Positions 22,056 through 30,304 of a stretch of 39,826 bases of DNA are shown here, in pieces. Every line of letters starts with the position of its first letter. The stretch's first letter is position 1. The stretch spans positions 1-39,826 of the forward strand of contig JAAZZB010000004.1 in the NCBI GenBank assembly GCA_014239365.1, written 5' to 3'. A program made the position numbers and the translations under genes. The notes under the pieces were generated by a model. That model worked only from the letters and a program-made list of their open reading frames with translations, made no database searches and had not been told where the DNA came from. The stretch is from Verrucomicrobiia bacterium (lineage in GTDB: Bacteria; Verrucomicrobiota; Verrucomicrobiia; Limisphaerales; UBA1100).

Positions 22056-25025
22056 ATGGGACGCAGCCGAACAACCTTCGTGTGCCTTTGGCTCGGGCTG
22101 TTGTGTTTTCCCTTCCCTTCCTCCGCCGCCACGCCTTTGGAACAGGCGCGCAAACTTTACGAAACGGGCGATCAACAGCTCGAGGATTACGAACTCAAAA
22201 AGGCACTCGCCTCTTACCAAAAAGCGCTGGCGCTTTATCAAAAAAACAAAGGCACGCCCGCCGACCAATCCCAAGCACTCATCCAAATCGCCGTGGTGCA
22301 CCGGGAAATGCAGGCTTATCCCAAAGCCCAAGCCGCGCTGAAGCGGGCCGAAGGATTGCTGGTTGCCAAGCCGAATCGCATTTTGGAAATCGATTTGCAT
22401 ATTGAAATCGAATGGGAACGCGGGCTCATCGAATACGAATCCGGCCGGTACGCAGCGGCGATGAAATTTTTCCAGAAAGCTGCTGAACTGGCCAAGCATC
22501 CCGGGGCGGATATGATGAACCGCATTCTGCTCATCACCGATGCCGCGATGGTGGAGCTTGAGGCCGGGCATTATCCACGCGCCAAGACGTGGCTCGATGA
22601 GGCCGGCGCGTTGCTCAAAAAGCATCCCGAACACACCGCCGAAGTGGAGAGCGAAATCGCCAACAACCTCGGCTTTTACTTTATGGACATCGGCCAATAC
22701 AAACTTGCCGAGGAAGCTTTTCTCAAGGCGCTCGATGGCTACCGCGAATACTATGGCCAACGCCATCCGCGCACCACCATTCCGCGCGCGAACCTTGCGG
22801 TGCTCTACGAGACGCTCGGCAATTTCAAAAAAGCCGAAACTCAGTTTAAGTTTAATCTCGAAATCAACACCCGCCGCATCGGGGCCGACCATTATCTCAC
22901 CGCCATCGATATGGCCAACCTCGCCCGCGTCCTGCAAGCCTCCGGAAAATTGGCTGAGGCCAAGCGCCTCTTTGTGCGATGCCTTGAGATCGACCGCAAA
23001 CAACTCGGCCCCAACCACCCCTACGTCATCGTGGACCTCAACAATCTCGCCCAGCTTTATCAGGAACTCGACGAACCCGCCGAAGCCGAAAAACTCCTGC
23101 TCGCCGCCGTGAAACTCATCGAGCAACGCAATGCCCCACCCGACGCCACCCACCTCGCCACACTCGACAACCTCGCCGCCAATCACGTCCTCAAGGATGA
23201 ATTGACAAAGGCCCGCGATTTATACGAGCAATCGCTCGCCCTCCACGCCCGCCTTCACACCGGCCACACCCTCGAGGCCACGCAGGTGATGCGCGAGCTG
23301 GCACTGTTGGAGCACGACCTCGGCAACCCCGCCCAAGCCCGCGAATGGGCCCGCAGCAAATGGGCCATCGAACGCCAGCTCACCGAGGAAGTGTTTTCGT
23401 TTTCTTCAGAAAAAGAGCACTTTGATTTTCTGGAGAAAACCGACCCACTGCACCCGCTCATCAACCTCGGCACCGGCGCGGATATTGCCGAGCTGGTGCT
23501 GCACCAAAAAGGCCGTGTGCTCGATTCCCTCGCCACCGCCCAGCGACAGGCGCGGTTGTCAGCGCAGCCGGATTTGAAGAAAACGATTGAGCAAATCGAG
23601 GCCGCCACCGCCCAGATCATTCGCCTGCAAATCCAGCGGGCGCTCGCCAAGGATGCCAAAACGCTGAAGCCGCTGGGGGTGCAGATTTTCAAACAGAAAC
23701 AAATCCTCAACGGATTGCAAAAGACGCTGGCCCGTCACACGCGGCAGGCGCGGACCGAATATCGCGTGGCAGATTTGCTGAAGGCTCTGCCGCCCGGAAC
23801 CACTTTGGTGGAATTTGTGCAGCACCAAACTTATCAGGGCCGCGATGCATTTGGCGAACAATGGCGCAGCCAATACAGCGCGCTGGTATTCACCGCCGGG
23901 CGTGCGCCGCGCTGGGTGCCGCTTCGGCGCGCGGCGGCGATTAATAAACTGGTTGAAACATATAATCCCGCCACGCCCAGCTCCAATGCCGATTATGAAA
24001 AAGTGCTGCGCCAACTTCACCGGCGCCTGCTTCAGCCGCTGCTCAATGGATTGCCGCCCACCACCGACACCCTCATCTTCGCCGCCGACGGCCAGTTGAA
24101 TTTTATTAACTTCGCCACCGTGATGACGCCGGACGGCAAGTTCCTCTGCGAAGATTATCAAGTGCTGCACATTGCCACCGGGCGTGACCTGCTGCAGCCC
24201 GTCCGCAAACCCGCCACCGACGCATTGGTGGCCTTTGCCAATCCGCAATTCAAGCCCGGCCAACCCGCCGCCAGCGGAACCACCCGCGCCGGCGACCTCC
24301 AATCGCTCGCCCTGCCGCCCTTGCCCGGCACGTTGCGCGAATCGGAATTCCTCCGCCAATCCGCCACCGACTGGAAGCTCAAGCCCCGCATCTTCACCGG
24401 CGCAGCCGCCACCGAAGCCCAACTGCACGCGGTACGTCAGCCGCACATTTTGCACCTCGCAACACACGGGTTTTTTGTGAGCGCCGCCAAAGTGAAAAAT
24501 ATAAACCCTTCCAAGGGAATTTCTAAAACCGGCGGACGCACGCGCTCCGGCGGCATCCTCCCAAAATCTCTCCTCAATAGCGGACTCGCCTTGGCCGGAG
24601 CCGACCGCACATTGACCGAATGGAAAGCCGGGCGCATTCCCAATACCACCACCGACGGCATCATCACCGCCGCCGAAATCAGCCTTTTGCAATTGGAGGA
24701 CAACTGGCTCACGGTGCTTTCCGCGTGCGAAACCGGAATGGGCCGAGTGCAATCCGGCGAAGGCGTGATGGGGCTGCGCCGGGCGTTTGTGCAGGCGGGT
24801 ACGCAAAATTTACTCTTCACCCTCTGGCCCATCTCGGACGCAGTGACGGCAAAAATAATGGAAGACTTTTATCAACGCGCCCTGCGCACGCGACACGCGC
24901 CCGGTTCATTGTGCGATACCCAGCGCGATTGGCTGGTGAAGCTGCGCGAATCCGAAGGCACCAAAGCCGCCGTGCAATTGGCGGGGCCCTTCGTGCTTAC
25001 TTTTCAGGGGCCGCCGGTGCCTTAG
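22056..25025 (+). CDS. Secreted TPR-CHAT domain protein (putative caspase-like protease)
   Basis: A 989-residue protein. Residues 1-25 form a signal peptide (RTTFVCLWLGLLCFPFPSSA). Tetratricopeptide repeats cover roughly 26-460, including Kinesin-light-chain-type units such as PLEQARKLYETGDQQL, DYELKKALASYQKALALYQ and HPYVIVDLNNLAQLYQEL. A coiled, charged linker follows to about 600. The C-terminal CHAT domain carries the catalytic pair H804 in LHLATHGFF and C891 in VLSACETGMG, both intact. CHAT proteins are caspase/separase-like peptidases often controlled by TPR partners or repeats. A signal peptide points to the periplasm or outside. The start at 22056 is chosen because the signal peptide begins there; a longer frame overlaps the divergent selenoprotein gene. 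The last 29 nt overlap the convergent gene at 24997. Target unknown. Confidence 0.92.
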   Translation: MGRSRTTFVCLWLGLLCFPFPSSAATPLEQARKLYETGDQQLEDYELKKALASYQKALALYQKNKGTPADQSQALIQIAVVHREMQAYPKAQAALKRAEGLLVAKPNRILEIDLHIEIEWERGLIEYESGRYAAAMKFFQKAAELAKHPGADMMNRILLITDAAMVELEAGHYPRAKTWLDEAGALLKKHPEHTAEVESEIANNLGFYFMDIGQYKLAEEAFLKALDGYREYYGQRHPRTTIPRANLAVLYETLGNFKKAETQFKFNLEINTRRIGADHYLTAIDMANLARVLQASGKLAEAKRLFVRCLEIDRKQLGPNHPYVIVDLNNLAQLYQELDEPAEAEKLLLAAVKLIEQRNAPPDATHLATLDNLAANHVLKDELTKARDLYEQSLALHARLHTGHTLEATQVMRELALLEHDLGNPAQAREWARSKWAIERQLTEEVFSFSSEKEHFDFLEKTDPLHPLINLGTGADIAELVLHQKGRVLDSLATAQRQARLSAQPDLKKTIEQIEAATAQIIRLQIQRALAKDAKTLKPLGVQIFKQKQILNGLQKTLARHTRQARTEYRVADLLKALPPGTTLVEFVQHQTYQGRDAFGEQWRSQYSALVFTAGRAPRWVPLRRAAAINKLVETYNPATPSSNADYEKVLRQLHRRLLQPLLNGLPPTTDTLIFAADGQLNFINFATVMTPDGKFLCEDYQVLHIATGRDLLQPVRKPATDALVAFANPQFKPGQPAASGTTRAGDLQSLALPPLPGTLRESEFLRQSATDWKLKPRIFTGAAATEAQLHAVRQPHILHLATHGFFVSAAKVKNINPSKGISKTGGRTRSGGILPKSLLNSGLALAGADRTLTEWKAGRIPNTTTDGIITAAEISLLQLEDNWLTVLSACETGMGRVQSGEGVMGLRRAFVQAGTQNLLFTLWPISDAVTAKIMEDFYQRALRTRHAPGSLCDTQRDWLVKLRESEGTKAAVQLAGPFVLTFQGPPVP

Positions 25026-26202
25026 CGGGTTCGGCCGGTTTGGTTTTCAAGCAGCGTTGCAACGTCATCAACGCCATCGCGGTGCCGTATTGTTGGTGGT
25101 AATCGTAAAAAGGGAAGTCCCACCAACTGCCGTCTTTTTCCTGCAGTTTCATAATGATGGTGGCCATGTGATCCTGCAGGCGCGGGCGCTCGGCAGAGGG
25201 CACGTGATCGAGGCACAGCGCGCCGTAGTAGTGGCCGTAATAATAAAAATAACCGGCCACCTGAAACCACGCCTCATGCGGGCGCGGGCGTTTGCGGCCG
25301 ATGCCGAGCCATTCGTTGCGGGCGTAAAGGCGGTCGAGCCAATCGACCAGCACTTTGTCGGTGATGCGTTTGTCGCCCCACAACCGCAGCGCGATGTTGC
25401 CTGCCTGCGAACGGCCGAGGCTGCCGCCGGGGCGATTGATGCCGCGGCGCGGTGTGTTTTTCAAATACTCGCCATAAAGAAAACTGCCATCGGGCAAGTG
25501 CTGCCGCTTAAGCGCGGCCAGCGCGCGGGTCACTAATTTTTTAGGCGGCTCAATGCCGGCCAACTTTGCCTCGTGGAAGGCAACGAGCACCGTGGCGTTC
25601 ACAAACGAAATGGAACTGCTCGCCGGTTTCTTGGTGCCCAGCCGCATATCGTAATAACCCCAACCGCCATCGACGGATTCGTAGGCATCGAGTCGGCCAA
25701 ACTGTTGCGCGATGAGCGCGTCGATTTTTTTGATCTTCGCCGGTTCAGCCTTCGCCCGCGCGCGCATCCGCACCAAAGCCTGCAAGCCATAGCCGTGCGC
25801 CCACACGTTGTACATCGCCGTGGCATCGGCGCGGCGCAGCTTGGGCAGGTGCTCCAGCAAATACGCTTCAGAATCCTTCAACGCCGCGCGGACTTGCGGA
25901 GTGTCGCCACCCGCTTCAATGATGGCGGAAATGCACAGCGACGTGACCGCCAAGCGAAACGCATAATGGCTCTGAAACCCGGGCGCATAAATATTGAGCC
26001 CCTTGGTATTGCGCGGACTGCCCCACGAGCCGTCTTTGTTTTGTTTGTTCAACAGGAAATAAACGCCCTTCTCGATTTGTTTTTCCAAGTCCGCTCGAGG
26101 CACCGCCGGCACATCAGCCAGCTTGGGCACCGGCACGGGGTTGGCGGCCGAAAGGGTCACTGCCAAATTACAAAATAAGCTGCAGAGGATTATTTTTTTC
26201 AT
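24997..26202 (-). CDS. Secreted squalene-cyclase/prenyltransferase-repeat protein
   Basis: A 401-residue protein with signal peptide MKKIILCSLFCNLAVTLSA and alpha/alpha-toroid repeats of the prenyltransferase/squalene-oxidase type. The QW-like units are visible as KGVYFLLNKQNKDGSWG (about 46-62), ESVDGGWGYYD, ALKRQHLPDGSFLYGEY and TIIMKLQEKDGSWWDFPFYD. The DXDD cyclase motif is not seen, and the protein is exported and about 250 residues shorter than hopene cyclases, so terpene cyclisation is unlikely. A structural or binding role is more probable, as with related proteins common in Planctomycetes and Verrucomicrobia. Six nt separate it from the upstream FG-GAP gene, making it the last member of that unit. 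The 3' end overlaps the CHAT gene by 29 nt. Confidence 0.85.
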   Translation of the reverse strand: MKKIILCSLFCNLAVTLSAANPVPVPKLADVPAVPRADLEKQIEKGVYFLLNKQNKDGSWGSPRNTKGLNIYAPGFQSHYAFRLAVTSLCISAIIEAGGDTPQVRAALKDSEAYLLEHLPKLRRADATAMYNVWAHGYGLQALVRMRARAKAEPAKIKKIDALIAQQFGRLDAYESVDGGWGYYDMRLGTKKPASSSISFVNATVLVAFHEAKLAGIEPPKKLVTRALAALKRQHLPDGSFLYGEYLKNTPRRGINRPGGSLGRSQAGNIALRLWGDKRITDKVLVDWLDRLYARNEWLGIGRKRPRPHEAWFQVAGYFYYYGHYYGALCLDHVPSAERPRLQDHMATIIMKLQEKDGSWWDFPFYDYHQQYGTAMALMTLQRCLKTKPAEPAKAPAAPEK

Positions 26203-26208
26203 AGGAAA

Positions 26209-28818
26209 TTATTTTGCCGGAGTGGAGTGGTACTGATTGAGTTTGGGGGTTTCGATGAGCGTTTGTTTGCCGTCGGGCCAGCGCACTTCGATGGAGTCCA
26301 CCGCTGCCGCCGTACCCAGCCCGAAGTGGACGATGGCCGGATGCTGCGACCAAAGTGAATCGCCCGACACCACCGGCTGAATCCATTTGCGGCCGTCGGC
26401 TTTCACGGTCACTACCGCGCCCAAGGGCGACACGCCGGGGGCGCCGCTCAGCCGCGCGCCAATCCAATTGCCTTTCGTGGGCCATTGATTGCGGATGAGG
26501 TGCAGCACTTCGCGGGCGGCGTGGGTTTCCGGATTGCGCCGCAGCTCGGCCACAAGCAAATCCGGCCGACCATCGGCATCGAAATCCGCGCCGACCACCA
26601 TCCGCGCATCGAACTCATACGAGACTCCCAACAGAAAGGCCACATTGATAAACTGCCCTTTGCCGGTGTTCAGATAAAACACATTGTGCTCAAAGCCATT
26701 CCACGATTCGCCGACTTCCTCCCGGTTGAGGTCGGAGAAAAATCTATTCATCACCGAACTGTCCGCGGAGTTATTGGTGAAAATGTCGTGTCGCCAAAAA
26801 ACCGTACAATGATCTTTGGAGGACTTGCGGCTGAGATGGCCATTGGCGATATAAATATCGCGGTCGCCATCGAGATCGAAGTCCGCACCCGTAACGCCCC
26901 AGCACCAACCCGCGCGCGCCACGGCATCGTTGTCCGGCGATTGTTTGAATCCGTCGGCACTGCCGAAATACAGCCGGTTGCCGTAGCCCATTTTCATCCG
27001 ATGCGTCTGGTGCGCCGCGTGCTCGGCACGGCCCGCGCCCATTGCCTCAAGCCGTCGTGCGGTGGTGGAGCCCATTCCGGTCATATATAAATCCAGCGTT
27101 CCATCGCCGTTAAAATCTCCCAGCGCGTGGCTCATTCCAAAACTGAATCGGGTGTCGCCCAGTTGCGCGGTGATGTCGGTGAACTGGCCTCGGCCATTGT
27201 TGCGATACAAATCCAACCCGGCGAAATCGCTGACGTTGAGCAAATCGAGGTCGCCATCCTCATCGAGATCCACGAGGGATCCGCTGTATGTGCGGCGGCG
27301 GCCCTTGGCGGCGAGGCCCGCAGCAGCAGTGCCCTCGGTGAAATTTCCTTTGCCGTCATTCAACAGGAGATACGAGGGAAACCCGTCGTTGGCATCATAG
27401 TAAGGCGTTGGAAATTGGCCGCGCATATACGGGAATTTGTACTGCATCACCCACGCATCGAGATCGCCGTCGCCATCCACATCGCCGGCGGTGACGGCGG
27501 AGTGGCCGTGGAGTTCCGGCAAATCCACGCGCACAGGCCGGGGCGCCGTGCTGAAACGGCCATTGGCATCGGCCACGTACAGCACGGGTTGGCCCTGTTT
27601 GGGCAGGCCCAGCAAATCCACGCGGCCGTCTCCATTGAAGTCCGCCGCGACGCCTGCGGAGAGCACGGAGGGATATTGGCTAAACAAAGCGGTGCGCTCA
27701 AATTTCCAGCCGCCGCGATTCCAATGCAATTCGTTTGCACCGGGTAACAGAATTTCCGGAAGGCCATCGCCGTTGAGATCTTTTACAATGACAGGCACGC
27801 TCGCGCCTTTGCGGTCGGCTTGTGTGAGGATTTCCTGCTGCGCGGCAAAGGGCGCGGTGCCTTCGCGCTCGAGCACGTGCGCGGATTTCACCTTCAATGT
27901 GGTCGGCTGAAATTCACCGTCCTCATTTGCCCATTGCACTTCCAGCTCGCCGCGCACGATGGCGCGTTGGTTTTTGCGTTGCGCGTGAATGAGGAATCGG
28001 AACAACGACTGCGCGTCACTCCCGTCCTGACCTTGCCCTGTTGAAAATTTTTCCTGATGCCATTCAGTCTCCACAATTTTCCAGCCTTGAGCTTCTTTCG
28101 CTTTTAACCACGCGCCCCAAGCCTCCGCCGTGAGTGCCCCGGCACCCGCGCTGAGCGTGTGATTTCGGATTCCCCAATCCAGCGCACGCGTTTGATGAGG
28201 CCCGGTCGGCAGGAAAATTTTTGAAAACTTCAATCCGCTTAAGGGCGCGTATTTGTCTTTGGCCGCGCGCAAGTCATCCCATAATTTCACAAACACCTCT
28301 TCGGCCTTTTGCGCGGCGGCTTCCTCGCGCCACACCGTTTGGTCGAGCTCCGCCCGCTTGGCGGCCACGGCGGCCACTTGCGCGCGCAATGCGGCGGGCA
28401 CCTCTTCGTGCATAAATTTGCCGTCGGCAAATACGCGATGGATGATGTGCAAGCCTTCGGCATCCCACTCATCCCAATTGCCGTGGCGGCGGCCCATCTG
28501 ATAATGGGTTTCCATTTTCACCTGGCCGTTGGAATGCCACGTGCGCAAACGACCGTTCAAAATGCCGTGCGTGTGGGGGAATTCAATGCGCGGTTTGCCA
28601 TCGGGAAAGGTCGCCTTCATCAACCCGGTGAACGGCTTCATCTCATTTTGAAAATACATCCGGCCATCCTTCCCGCGCAACAAATTCGCAGGCTCGGCCA
28701 CACGCAGGCCTCGGGGCGGGGCCGGTGCTTTTTCCTCCGGCTCCCCTTTGCAGCCCAACCAGCCCGACCCTCCGGCGAGGCTGAAGATCATGATTAGAAT
28801 GAGATGTTTCATAAACAT
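26209..28818 (-). CDS. Exported MORN/FG-GAP/ASPIC-UnbV protein, paralogue 1
   Basis: An 869-residue exported protein. The hydrophobic N-terminus (HLILIMIFSLAGGSGWLGC) could be a lipoprotein signal, with Cys23, although Trp at -3 is a poor lipobox. Two or three MORN/YwqK-type repeats follow (LRTWHSNGQVKMETHYQMG, HGNWDEWDAEGLHIIHRVF). Then come at least seven FG-GAP/VCBS units with calcium-loop motifs: DLNGDGLPEIL, DFNGDGRVDLL, DVDGDGDLDAW, DLDEDGDLDLL, DFNGDGTLDLY, DFDLDGDRDIY and DFDADGRPDLL, suggesting a beta-propeller. The C-terminus is an ASPIC/UnbV module (GARLSGAPGVSPLGAVVTV, DSIEVRWPDG). Close paralogue of the gene at 30305, with the HlyD-like gene between. ATGs at 28818 and 28812 are both possible; GGA lies 9-11 nt upstream of the second. 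Likely surface ligand binding or adhesion; function unproved. Confidence 0.9.
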   Translation of the reverse strand: MFMKHLILIMIFSLAGGSGWLGCKGEPEEKAPAPPRGLRVAEPANLLRGKDGRMYFQNEMKPFTGLMKATFPDGKPRIEFPHTHGILNGRLRTWHSNGQVKMETHYQMGRRHGNWDEWDAEGLHIIHRVFADGKFMHEEVPAALRAQVAAVAAKRAELDQTVWREEAAAQKAEEVFVKLWDDLRAAKDKYAPLSGLKFSKIFLPTGPHQTRALDWGIRNHTLSAGAGALTAEAWGAWLKAKEAQGWKIVETEWHQEKFSTGQGQDGSDAQSLFRFLIHAQRKNQRAIVRGELEVQWANEDGEFQPTTLKVKSAHVLEREGTAPFAAQQEILTQADRKGASVPVIVKDLNGDGLPEILLPGANELHWNRGGWKFERTALFSQYPSVLSAGVAADFNGDGRVDLLGLPKQGQPVLYVADANGRFSTAPRPVRVDLPELHGHSAVTAGDVDGDGDLDAWVMQYKFPYMRGQFPTPYYDANDGFPSYLLLNDGKGNFTEGTAAAGLAAKGRRRTYSGSLVDLDEDGDLDLLNVSDFAGLDLYRNNGRGQFTDITAQLGDTRFSFGMSHALGDFNGDGTLDLYMTGMGSTTARRLEAMGAGRAEHAAHQTHRMKMGYGNRLYFGSADGFKQSPDNDAVARAGWCWGVTGADFDLDGDRDIYIANGHLSRKSSKDHCTVFWRHDIFTNNSADSSVMNRFFSDLNREEVGESWNGFEHNVFYLNTGKGQFINVAFLLGVSYEFDARMVVGADFDADGRPDLLVAELRRNPETHAAREVLHLIRNQWPTKGNWIGARLSGAPGVSPLGAVVTVKADGRKWIQPVVSGDSLWSQHPAIVHFGLGTAAAVDSIEVRWPDGKQTLIETPKLNQYHSTPAK

Positions 28819-28852
28819 TCCATTGCCGCCAGCGCGGCGAGGGTCTGTTGAT

Positions 28853-30295
28853 CTAATTAAGCTTCACTTGGTCGCCGGCCTTGAGGCCGCTGGTGATTTC
28901 GGTTTTGCCGCCAGCGGTGCGGCCGATTGTCACCGGCTTGTTTTCTGTGGAATCGCCGGCCACCACGTTCACAAATGGTTTTTGATCCGCCCCGTAATGC
29001 AAAGCCGTGGAGGGCACGGTAAGGGCGTCGGCTTTGGAATAGGTTTTCAGCTTCACCGCGCAGCCCATTCCGGGGGCGAGATAGTCGTGGGCCGCGCCGA
29101 GTGCGGCGGCGAGGGTGATGTTGAATTTGCCGGGCGCGCTGGGCACGCGACTGATGGCGGTGACGGTGACGGGGATGCGCTGCTCGGGCGCGGCCGTGGG
29201 CGTGGCCCATCCGGAAGTGCCGAGGTTGAGTTGGCGCACATCTTTTTCGGCCACGCTGCCGCTGATGATGAGCGGGCGGGGCGCCACCAAGGTCATAAAA
29301 ATTTCGTTGGGCATCACTTTGCCGCCGGGGCGCAGTTTGGCGTTGAGATGTTTGCGGCCGGTCCAAAGGCCCCGGACAAATTCGCCGTAATAGACCACGC
29401 CGTTGGAGGGCGATTTGACGTCGAGCAACTTGCGATCGGCCTCGAGCTTGGCGTGGGCTTTGGTGGCTTTATCGAAGTCCACTTGCTTTTTCTGGATGGA
29501 AAGTTCGCGGCGTTGGGCGGAGGTTTCGAAGGTGGCCTTGAGGCGTTCCTGCGAAAGTTGGGAGCGCACCTGGGCGGTGGCGCGGTCTTCCGCTTCGCGG
29601 GGCAAACCAAATTTGAGCGAGGCCAATCGGGTAATCTCTGCACGCTCCAGCGTGAAGCGCGCGCGGTTTACGGTATTGAGCGCGCGTTGGATAATGATCT
29701 CCTCCGTCTCCTCGGTGAGGTCATCGGCCTCGTACATTTTCTTGAGCTGCTTGAGTTCCTCTTCCGCATAAGCGAGCGAGTTGGAATAGCTCGCGTAACT
29801 TTGGTGCGTGGACTTCACGTTGAATTCTTTGATGTGATCCTGAAAATGTTTGAGGTCTTCCCCCAATCGTTTGAAGGCGAGCTTCGCGGCAACGCGATCG
29901 AGCTTGGCGCTCTCGGAAGCAAACTGATGTTCCGCATTCGCCAGCGCGAGATCCAACCGCGCGGATTCCAGAGCGCGCTGGCTGTCGGTGATGCGGCGGT
30001 CGAGCTTTTCAGTTTCAAACTCAATCAACACCGCGCCCGCGCCCACTTCCGCGCCGTGGGCGGCCACGCTTTTCACCGTGAGATCGGCCCACACTTTGGG
30101 GCGCAACTTGATGGCCGTCGATTGCGCCGGGCCGAACGCGCCGGGCACCGTCACCTCCACCTTGAACGCACCGGCTTTGACGGTGTGCACGCCCTTGGCC
30201 GGGGCATTGGTGGAATCGGCGGCGGCCAAAACGCCGGGAATGCCAGCCATTATAAACAGGAAACAAATCGAATACTTCAAAAGGGTTGATTTCAT
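28853..30295 (-). CDS. HlyD/RND-type periplasmic adaptor-like protein
   Basis: A 480-residue protein with a cleavable signal (MKSTLLKYSICFLFIMAGIPGVLAA) instead of a membrane anchor. The barrel-sandwich part surrounds a long alpha-helical hairpin at about 95-300, rich in heptad-like charged helices (KLDRRITDSQRALESARLDL, YAEEELKQLKKMYEADDLTE). The second lipoyl-like half has VKSPSNGVVYYGEFVRGLW, followed by beta-barrel and membrane-proximal segments (LTVPSTALHYGADQKPFV, TEITSGLKAGDQVKLN). Adaptors of this type bridge inner-membrane pumps to outer-membrane channels, but no ABC, RND or TolC gene is adjacent. It lies 34 nt upstream of FG-GAP paralogue 1 and 9 nt downstream of paralogue 2, so it may serve those proteins or a pump elsewhere. 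Confidence 0.85.
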   Translation of the reverse strand: MKSTLLKYSICFLFIMAGIPGVLAAADSTNAPAKGVHTVKAGAFKVEVTVPGAFGPAQSTAIKLRPKVWADLTVKSVAAHGAEVGAGAVLIEFETEKLDRRITDSQRALESARLDLALANAEHQFASESAKLDRVAAKLAFKRLGEDLKHFQDHIKEFNVKSTHQSYASYSNSLAYAEEELKQLKKMYEADDLTEETEEIIIQRALNTVNRARFTLERAEITRLASLKFGLPREAEDRATAQVRSQLSQERLKATFETSAQRRELSIQKKQVDFDKATKAHAKLEADRKLLDVKSPSNGVVYYGEFVRGLWTGRKHLNAKLRPGGKVMPNEIFMTLVAPRPLIISGSVAEKDVRQLNLGTSGWATPTAAPEQRIPVTVTAISRVPSAPGKFNITLAAALGAAHDYLAPGMGCAVKLKTYSKADALTVPSTALHYGADQKPFVNVVAGDSTENKPVTIGRTAGGKTEITSGLKAGDQVKLN

Positions 30296-30304
30296 GCGGC
30301 GTGT

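Noticed and set aside
21571..22074. A 167-residue protein ending at the TGA at 21571, and a separate downstream gene at 21184-21495
   Set aside because: The two frames are the same frame, and the homology to deiodinases runs unbroken across the TGA with the TGA exactly at the Sec position. Treating them as two genes, or as a pseudogene, leaves the active site cut in half.
24997..26202. Hopene or squalene cyclase
   Set aside because: Only the toroid repeats are present; the DXDD motif and full length are missing and the protein has a signal peptide.
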